A stretch of 11,624 bases of DNA from Cryomorphaceae bacterium (GTDB lineage Bacteria; Bacteroidota; Bacteroidia; Flavobacteriales; Schleiferiaceae): positions 1 through 11,624 of the forward strand of contig JAIUMB010000073.1 in the NCBI GenBank assembly GCA_022565745.1, given 5' to 3'. A model generated the notes under the pieces. That model ran no database searches. It was not told where the DNA came from and was given only the letters and a program-made list of their open reading frames with translations. Each line of letters starts with the position of its first letter. Position 1 is the first letter of the stretch. Below are positions 7,523 through 11,624 of the stretch, in pieces. A program made the translations under genes and the position numbers.

Positions 7523-8605
7523 CGTCGTATTTCCTATGCGAACAACATTTCCTCCATCGCAATAACACGAGTCTTGACCAGCTTTAACGAAATTCTTATC
7601 GCAGAGTTCCATGACCAAATAATTGATGCTGCGTTCATTTAAGCGAAATTCTTGAATTTGCGGATTTGTGATACCACCAGATGTAGCAAACCTGGTATTT
7701 CTACTGGTAAACAAACCAACGCCGTTTTCTACATTGGTAAACAACGGCTTTTCTTGAGCTATACCCGGAGAAGGTCGGTTAACCTCTACATAAGTGCGCA
7801 TATCTGAACCGCCTACTACTGCCTCAAGCCTTACAAAATTTAAATACCGGAGAGTATTGGCATCGGTCGGTACGTTGTTGTTGATGACCGCATAAAAGTT
7901 TGAAGCATTAAGGGACCCCGCAACACTCCTTGTGGTGATATTGGTTAAATCTGTGCGATACGATAATACCTTGCTGGTGATTTGACTGGGGTTGTTTTTA
8001 TCCTGCTCGCTGTAATGAATGTACACCATCACACTGTAAACAGAGCCATTATTCGGACGATTGTAATCTAAATTATCATTCACTGGCTCTCGATTGGCAT
8101 TGGCCAAATTGATGCTGATACGCGGACTGTTAAAAACGTTACCTTCTTGTGAGGCCCAATTGGGCACATCGGTGATTGCCGTAACCAACGGTCCCCCATC
8201 GGGTTTAGCAATTTCTAAACGGTAAATATGATCATCTCTGATGGGCTCAACCGTATAGTACAAATGATAATCTTCCGTTGAAAATGGACCATTATCGTTG
8301 AGCTTACCTGGCTTATCTATACGTTCTAAGCGAAAGCGATTTTGAACAACACTGTCTTCATTCATTTCTACAATATCAACATCTATGTTGTCGTAATACA
8401 ATGAATCAGACACAGCAGCCATTTGTTCAGGTGGAGCCTCTCCGAGAAACACTTTTCCAATACGTACAAATTGCGTATCCAAACGAGGATCTAAAACCCC
8501 ATAGACATAGGCTACATCTTCCCACTCAGCATTGATGGGCAAATCGTTGCTACAACGAATAAACGTTAAGATAAGCACCGAAAATAAAAACAGTTTTTTT
8601 AACAT
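7502..8605 (-). CDS. Uncharacterised Bacteroidota-type lipoprotein
   Basis: I choose ATG 8605 (367 residues); an in-frame TTG at 8611 would add only two residues. The N-terminus is MLKK, a hydrophobic run, then FIRCSND, so C18 is the likely lipidated cysteine. Arg at the residue before it is atypical for a lipobox, which usually has Gly, Ala or Ser. The mature part begins with a beta-rich domain (EDVAYVYGVLDPRLDTQFVRI) of a kind I recall from unnamed Bacteroidota lipoproteins. It continues as a predicted beta sandwich and ends with four cysteines (C335, C347, C349, C364) in the last 33 residues, a pattern fit for disulfides or metal. I do not recognise a named family with confidence; DUF4249-like proteins were considered. 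It should sit in the periplasm or at the cell surface. It is transcribed against the glycosyltransferase gene and away from the SRPBCC gene. Confidence 0.75.
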   Translation of the reverse strand: MLKKLFLFSVLILTFIRCSNDLPINAEWEDVAYVYGVLDPRLDTQFVRIGKVFLGEAPPEQMAAVSDSLYYDNIDVDIVEMNEDSVVQNRFRLERIDKPGKLNDNGPFSTEDYHLYYTVEPIRDDHIYRLEIAKPDGGPLVTAITDVPNWASQEGNVFNSPRISINLANANREPVNDNLDYNRPNNGSVYSVMVYIHYSEQDKNNPSQITSKVLSYRTDLTNITTRSVAGSLNASNFYAVINNNVPTDANTLRYLNFVRLEAVVGGSDMRTYVEVNRPSPGIAQEKPLFTNVENGVGLFTSRNTRFATSGGITNPQIQEFRLNERSINYLVMELCDKNFVKAGQDSCYCDGGNVVRIGNTTSNCGLL

Positions 8606-8622
8606 GATCAAAAATAAGTGGG

Positions 8623-8630
8623 CAAAGATA
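8623..8630 (-). promoter_or_regulatory. Putative -7 promoter element for the lipoprotein gene
   Basis: On the minus strand this reads TATCTTTG, an exact TAnnTTTG match, 17 nt upstream of the ATG at 8605. The expected leader is about 10 nt. A TTTG lies only 6 nt upstream of it, too close for a -33 element, and no other -33 candidate is convincing. Confidence 0.45.
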
Positions 8631-8693
8631 ACAATACAAATTGATTATAGATATTTAAACCTAATAGCAGGCATAAGTGTTTACTAATTTGAA

Positions 8694-8701
8694 TACATTT
8701 A
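8694..8701 (+). promoter_or_regulatory. Weak -7 candidate for the SRPBCC-photolyase block
   Basis: TACATTTA differs from TAnnTTTG at the last base and lies 36 nt before the ATG at 8738. This 132-nt spacer (8606-8737) is the only place for a promoter of this block before the first gene. There is no clear -33 element. Confidence 0.25.
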
Positions 8702-8737
8702 CGGGGCAGTTATGTGCTGCACCTAACCTTTATTAAA

Positions 8738-9193
8738 ATGAAACAAAAACGAGACAGTGTAGAAGTAAAAGCGTCGTTAGAAGACGTATGGGCGTTTTTT
8801 TCAAACCCCAAAAACTTAGAAAAAATAACACCCGACGACATGGGGTTTGAGACCATCAACGAAATGCCCAAAGCCATGTACGCCGGAATGATGATTCACC
8901 ATAAAGTTGGTGTGTTTCCAGGTATACGTATGAACTGGATCACCGAAATCACCCATGTTAAGGAAGGCGCCTATTTTGTGGATGAACAACGCTTTGGTCC
9001 TTTTGCCATGTGGCATCACGAACATCATTTTGAAGCCACTGAGCAAGGCACTATGATTACCGATATCATCTCTTACAAAGTACCACTTGGCCCATTAGGC
9101 AATATCTTTGAGCCGTTATTGGTTGGCCCTAAAGTGCGTCATACTTTTGCCTATCGGGCAAAAAAAGTAAGAGAATTGTTTGGAGCCGTTTAA
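8738..9193 (+). CDS. SRPBCC (START-like) superfamily protein
   Basis: From ATG 8738 the protein has 151 residues. A GTG at 8714 in frame would add eight residues (MLHLTFIK) with no sign of being real, while the A/T-rich TATTAAA before 8738 suits a Bacteroidota start. Seen: an N-terminal strand with the typical ASLEDVWAFFSNPKNLEKITP segment (about 12-32), then FPGIRMNWITEIT, a strand-rich core with MWHHEHHFEA (about 87-96), the ITDIISYKVPLGPLG loop, and a C-terminal helix VRHTFAYRAKKVRELF. This is the helix-grip fold that binds hydrophobic ligands in a cavity. Members of this subgroup are sometimes annotated as cell-division inhibitors, without strong proof. It carries no signal peptide, so it is cytoplasmic. 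SRPBCC genes are, from memory, often found close to photolyase genes, as here, 59 nt upstream of the DUF429 gene. The ligand is unknown. Confidence 0.82.
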   Translation: MKQKRDSVEVKASLEDVWAFFSNPKNLEKITPDDMGFETINEMPKAMYAGMMIHHKVGVFPGIRMNWITEITHVKEGAYFVDEQRFGPFAMWHHEHHFEATEQGTMITDIISYKVPLGPLGNIFEPLLVGPKVRHTFAYRAKKVRELFGAV

Positions 9194-9244
9194 ACATTTT
9201 AGCTGCGAAAAACTTTAATATAACAAGCAAACAGAAAAATGTTT
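9192..9244. repeat. 9-bp inverted repeat spanning the SRPBCC-DUF429 spacer
   Basis: AAACATTTT (9192-9200) and AAAATGTTT (9236-9244) are exact reverse complements separated by 35 nt; the left arm overlaps the SRPBCC stop codon and the right arm ends 8 nt before the DUF429 start. The arms are AT-rich, so pairing would be weak, and there is no T-tract that would make a normal terminator. Confidence 0.35.
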
Positions 9245-9252
9245 GATCATTT

Positions 9253-9852
9253 ATGCAGGACAAAGTAATATTTGGAATTGATTTTGGGAGTAAGCGATCG
9301 GGCAATACCGTCATCGCTGCTTTTAAAGATATGCGGGTGGATTTCTTAGACACTGAAAAAGGGGTTGATGCCGATGCTTTCATTATGAATGCGGTTGAAC
9401 ACTACAAACCAAAGCTCATCTTTATAGATGCACCCTTATCATTACCGGGTAAATATCGGAACATTTCGGGGTGTGAATGTTATAATTTCAGACATGCCGA
9501 CGCCGAGTTAAAAGCCATGTCGCCTATGTTTCTAGGCGGACTCACTGCTAGGGCCATTGCCATTAAAGATGCTTGTGTTGATAAAGGCATTGAAGTATGT
9601 GAAACTTACCCCAAAGCCCAAGCCACGAAATACAACCTAAAAAAATTAGGGTATAAAGGCAATAAATTGGCCCTTAAACTTTGTGCCGACACCATTACCG
9701 AAAGCTTTCATCCAAATATTCGCCTTTGTGTGAAAGAAATTACCAGTTGGCACCACCTTGATGCCCTAATGGCTTTGATTTCTGCCATGACATACGTGCA
9801 AGGTCAAGGACAGGTATTTGGCAAGCCAGAAGAAGGCGTTATTTACATATGA
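9253..9852 (+). CDS. DUF429 family protein, predicted RNase H-fold nuclease
   Basis: The 199-residue protein has the hallmarks of DUF429: strand VIFGIDFGSKRSGNT (5-19) with D10 as the first acidic residue, LIFIDAPLSLPG (55-66) with D59, CETYPKAQA (116-124) with E117, and a C-terminal HHLDALMALISAMTY (167-181) with D170. These four acidic positions fit the metal site of the RNase H-like fold, and the family has been predicted from sequence to be a nuclease; to my knowledge the activity has not been well shown. A CECYNFRHAD segment (74-83) adds two cysteines. It is cytoplasmic. Its last codons overlap the photolyase start as ATGA (9849-9852), so the two proteins are very likely made together and may act in one DNA-damage pathway, which is inference. 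The start at 9253 puts the first core strand near the N-terminus, as expected. Confidence 0.83.
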   Translation: MQDKVIFGIDFGSKRSGNTVIAAFKDMRVDFLDTEKGVDADAFIMNAVEHYKPKLIFIDAPLSLPGKYRNISGCECYNFRHADAELKAMSPMFLGGLTARAIAIKDACVDKGIEVCETYPKAQATKYNLKKLGYKGNKLALKLCADTITESFHPNIRLCVKEITSWHHLDALMALISAMTYVQGQGQVFGKPEEGVIYI

Positions 9853-11369
9853 GGCTGCGTTTGATTTTAGGTGATCAGCTGAACCACAACCACAGCTGGT
9901 ATACCGATGGCCAAGATGCCGTTTATGTACTTATGGAAATGCGGCAAGAAACGGATTATGCCTGTCATCACATTCAAAAAATTGTAGCCTTTTTTAGTGC
10001 CATGCGTGCTTTTTCTCAGTCGTTAATAACACGTGGACACCAAGTACATTACCTTACACTCAACGACCCTGACAACACCCAAAGCCTTACAGAAAACCTT
10101 GAGTGGTTGGCAAAAAAATACAGTGCCTCTTCCATTGAATACCAGCAGCCCGACGAATATCGCTTAGATCAGCAATTGATAAAGTGGTCAAAAAAAACGA
10201 GTTATGATGTCGTTGTGGCTTCAACCGAGCACTTCCTCACCGAAAGAAATGACTTAGCCGATTTTTTCAAAGGAAAGAAAATGTATCTGATGGAGTCGTT
10301 TTACCGCATGATGCGAAAAAAACACAACATCTTAATGCAGCCAAACGGCGATCCCGAAGGCGGCACTTGGAATTACGATAAAGAAAACCGGGGCAAATTA
10401 CCCGCCAAGGCCAACATGCCACCGGTAAAATTTTTCCAGCGTAACGTCAGCGATTTATATGAGATGATAGAAAGTTCCGGTGTCAATACCATTGGTCGCA
10501 TAAATTCTAGTGCTTTTATTTGGCCGGTTACACGCGAAGAAGGCATGGAAATGCTGGAGTGGTTTTGCGAAAATGCGTTACACAATTTCGGCAAATACCA
10601 AGACGCTATGCATACCGATGGGTGGAGCTTGTATCACTCACGACTGTCATTTCTCATCAATGCTAAAATCCTTTCTCCTCTTGAGGTAGTCAAGCGCACT
10701 GTTGAAGAATGGCATCAAAGAAAAGACGAAATCACACTGCCCCAAATCGAAGGGTTTGTGCGTCAAATCATTGGGTGGCGTGAATATATGCGCGGCATTT
10801 ATTGGGCACATATGCCGGAATATGCCAAAAAAAACGAACTCAACCACCAGCGCAAACTCCCCGATTGGTTTTGGACGGGCGAGACCGATATGAACTGCCT
10901 AAAACACGCCATCAATCAGTCGCTTGATTACGCTTATGCTCACCACATTCAACGGCTGATGGTGACCGGCAATTTTGCTTTATTGGCAGGCATACACCCC
11001 GATGAAGTGGATGCGTGGTACTTGGGCATATACATCGACGCCATTGAATGGGTAGAAATCACCAATACCCGCGGCATGAGTCAGTTTGCCGACGGGGGTA
11101 TCGTAGGTACAAAACCCTACGTCTCTTCGGCGAATTACATCAAAAAAATGAGTAATTACTGCGATGGTTGCAAGTTCGACCCAAAGAAGCGTCACGGAGA
11201 AGGCGCTTGTCCGTTCAACAGTTTGTACTGGCACTTCTACGACCGCCATCGCGACAAGCTCGCAAACAACCCCAGAATCGGCATGATGTATCGCACTTGG
11301 GACAAGATGGATCCAAAGGAGAGGGAGAATATTTTGTCTTGGGCGAATGGGTTGATTGAAGATTTGTAG
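9849..11369 (+). CDS. phrB: PhrB-type iron-sulfur (6-4) photolyase / FeS-BCP cryptochrome-photolyase
   Basis: The 506-residue length matches the FeS-containing bacterial cryptochrome/photolyase group. The N-terminal domain starts LRLILGDQLNHNHSW, a Rossmann-like antenna domain; the C-terminal helical domain holds the FAD site (around WSLYHSRLSFLIN, IIGWREYMRGIYW and DIE-type helix DAIEWVEITNTRGMSQFADGG). Four cysteines at 350, 438, 441 and 454 are placed as in Agrobacterium PhrB, where they bind a [4Fe-4S] cluster. W342, W390, Y391 and Y430, residues of the PhrB electron-transfer area, and H366 of the (6-4) active site also fall at the same numbers, as I recall them. Such enzymes repair UV-induced (6-4) photoproducts with blue light, using FAD and a ribityllumazine antenna. 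The gene overlaps the DUF429 gene by 4 nt. The symbol follows the Agrobacterium protein and not E. coli PhrB, which is a class I CPD photolyase. Repair activity is inferred, not shown. Confidence 0.92.
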   Translation: MRLRLILGDQLNHNHSWYTDGQDAVYVLMEMRQETDYACHHIQKIVAFFSAMRAFSQSLITRGHQVHYLTLNDPDNTQSLTENLEWLAKKYSASSIEYQQPDEYRLDQQLIKWSKKTSYDVVVASTEHFLTERNDLADFFKGKKMYLMESFYRMMRKKHNILMQPNGDPEGGTWNYDKENRGKLPAKANMPPVKFFQRNVSDLYEMIESSGVNTIGRINSSAFIWPVTREEGMEMLEWFCENALHNFGKYQDAMHTDGWSLYHSRLSFLINAKILSPLEVVKRTVEEWHQRKDEITLPQIEGFVRQIIGWREYMRGIYWAHMPEYAKKNELNHQRKLPDWFWTGETDMNCLKHAINQSLDYAYAHHIQRLMVTGNFALLAGIHPDEVDAWYLGIYIDAIEWVEITNTRGMSQFADGGIVGTKPYVSSANYIKKMSNYCDGCKFDPKKRHGEGACPFNSLYWHFYDRHRDKLANNPRIGMMYRTWDKMDPKERENILSWANGLIEDL

Positions 11370-11550
11370 CCGGCCTTATGTTGGGGGTATGGTGTGTTAG
11401 TTTTTAGTTTTTGACTGCCTAAATAAGGTTGACCGTTTTCTATACATGCCATTGGATAGAACAAAATGAATATTGGCCTATATATGCATTCGCAAACCCA
11501 TGCGCGCGTAGCGCTCTGCACATACATCTATGCTCTGAGCCAGCAAAGCA
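11370..11550. other. Spacer between two convergent genes, no recognised feature
   Basis: No coding frame here looks real, and there is no stem-loop plus T-run that would count as a terminator. Short direct repeats (TAGTTTT twice near 11399-11411, GCTCTG twice near 11512-11537) are of a size expected by chance. Confidence 0.6.
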
Positions 11551-11624
11551 CTACTCCACCCGCACCTTCACCACATGCCGTTCATCACCTATGATTTCTA
11601 TGGTGTACATACCGGAGGGCAAGC
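11551..11624 (-). CDS. C-terminal end of a secreted protein with a T9SS type A sorting domain, cut by the right edge
   Basis: On the minus strand the frame from the edge reads LPSGMYTIEIIGDERHVVKV followed by RVE and stop TAG (11551-11553). The pattern L-P-S-G-x-Y, a strand with alternating hydrophobic residues, a turn, and a final K-V-x-V strand fits the end of the type A C-terminal sorting domain that directs proteins through the Bacteroidota type IX secretion system to the cell surface or medium. Only 23 codons are visible, so the cargo domain is unknown. It converges on the photolyase gene with a 181-nt spacer. The other five frames give nothing comparable here. Confidence 0.68.
   Translation of the reverse strand, partial: LPSGMYTIEIIGDERHVVKVRVE

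Noticed and set aside
8678..8697. TGT-N14-ACA imperfect palindrome in front of the SRPBCC gene, considered as a MerR/LitR or CRP-like operator
   Set aside because: Only the outer three bases and scattered inner ones pair; this is expected by chance in AT-rich DNA, and no regulator gene is nearby.
8714..8737. N-terminal extension of the SRPBCC protein from GTG 8714
   Set aside because: The eight added residues precede the first strand of the fold and do not resemble family members; ATG 8738 has a typical A/T-rich upstream region.
11370..11550. Rho-independent terminator after the photolyase gene
   Set aside because: CCTTAT near 11375 and ATAAGG near 11422 could pair but over a loop of about 40 nt with no following T-run.
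1..11624. A defence system, CRISPR array or mobile element hidden in the window
   Set aside because: There is no transposase, integrase, repeat-spacer array, toxin-antitoxin pair or nuclease-helicase set; every long stretch is explained by ordinary chromosomal genes.

Overview
The window looks like chromosomal DNA from a member of the Bacteroidota, most likely a marine or freshwater Flavobacteriales-type organism. The phylum rests on several independent signs: a Bacteroidota-style 2-oxoacid dehydrogenase E1 gene, TAnnTTTG promoter elements with no Shine-Dalgarno sites, a tetratricopeptide-repeat protein next to a TonB-receptor-like barrel, and what reads as a type IX secretion C-terminal sorting signal at the right edge. 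The lower rank is a guess. I see no tRNA, rRNA, CRISPR array, insertion sequence or phage gene.

Layout. Positions 1-761 (minus) hold the N-terminal third or so of an E1 2-oxoacid dehydrogenase that runs off the left edge. Positions 762-987 are a divergent intergenic region with small repeats and a promoter-like element. A four-gene plus-strand block follows (988-7522): a 1042-residue periplasmic TPR protein, an outer-membrane beta-barrel protein that appears to have no plug domain, an FtsE-type ABC ATPase, and a GT-A (family 2-like) glycosyltransferase. Spacings are 2-38, 35 and 0 nt. A minus-strand lipoprotein gene (7502-8605) converges on this block and overlaps the end of the glycosyltransferase gene by 21 bp.

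The second plus-strand block (8738-11369) encodes an SRPBCC-fold protein, a DUF429 predicted RNase H-fold protein, and a PhrB-type iron-sulfur (6-4) photolyase. The last two overlap by ATGA and are probably translationally coupled. After a 181-nt spacer with nothing recognisable, the last 23 codons of a minus-strand gene (11551-11624) end in a T9SS-type sorting sequence.

How the genes may work together. The first block looks like an envelope module: periplasmic TPR scaffold, outer-membrane barrel, inner-membrane-associated FtsE, and a glycosyltransferase. FtsX is not present, so the partner of FtsE must be elsewhere. The second block looks like a light or UV-damage response unit built around the photolyase, with SRPBCC and DUF429 proteins of unknown biochemical role. 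I found no clearly new system. The most testable oddities are the plug-less barrel in the TPR-FtsE cluster and the coupled DUF429-photolyase pair.
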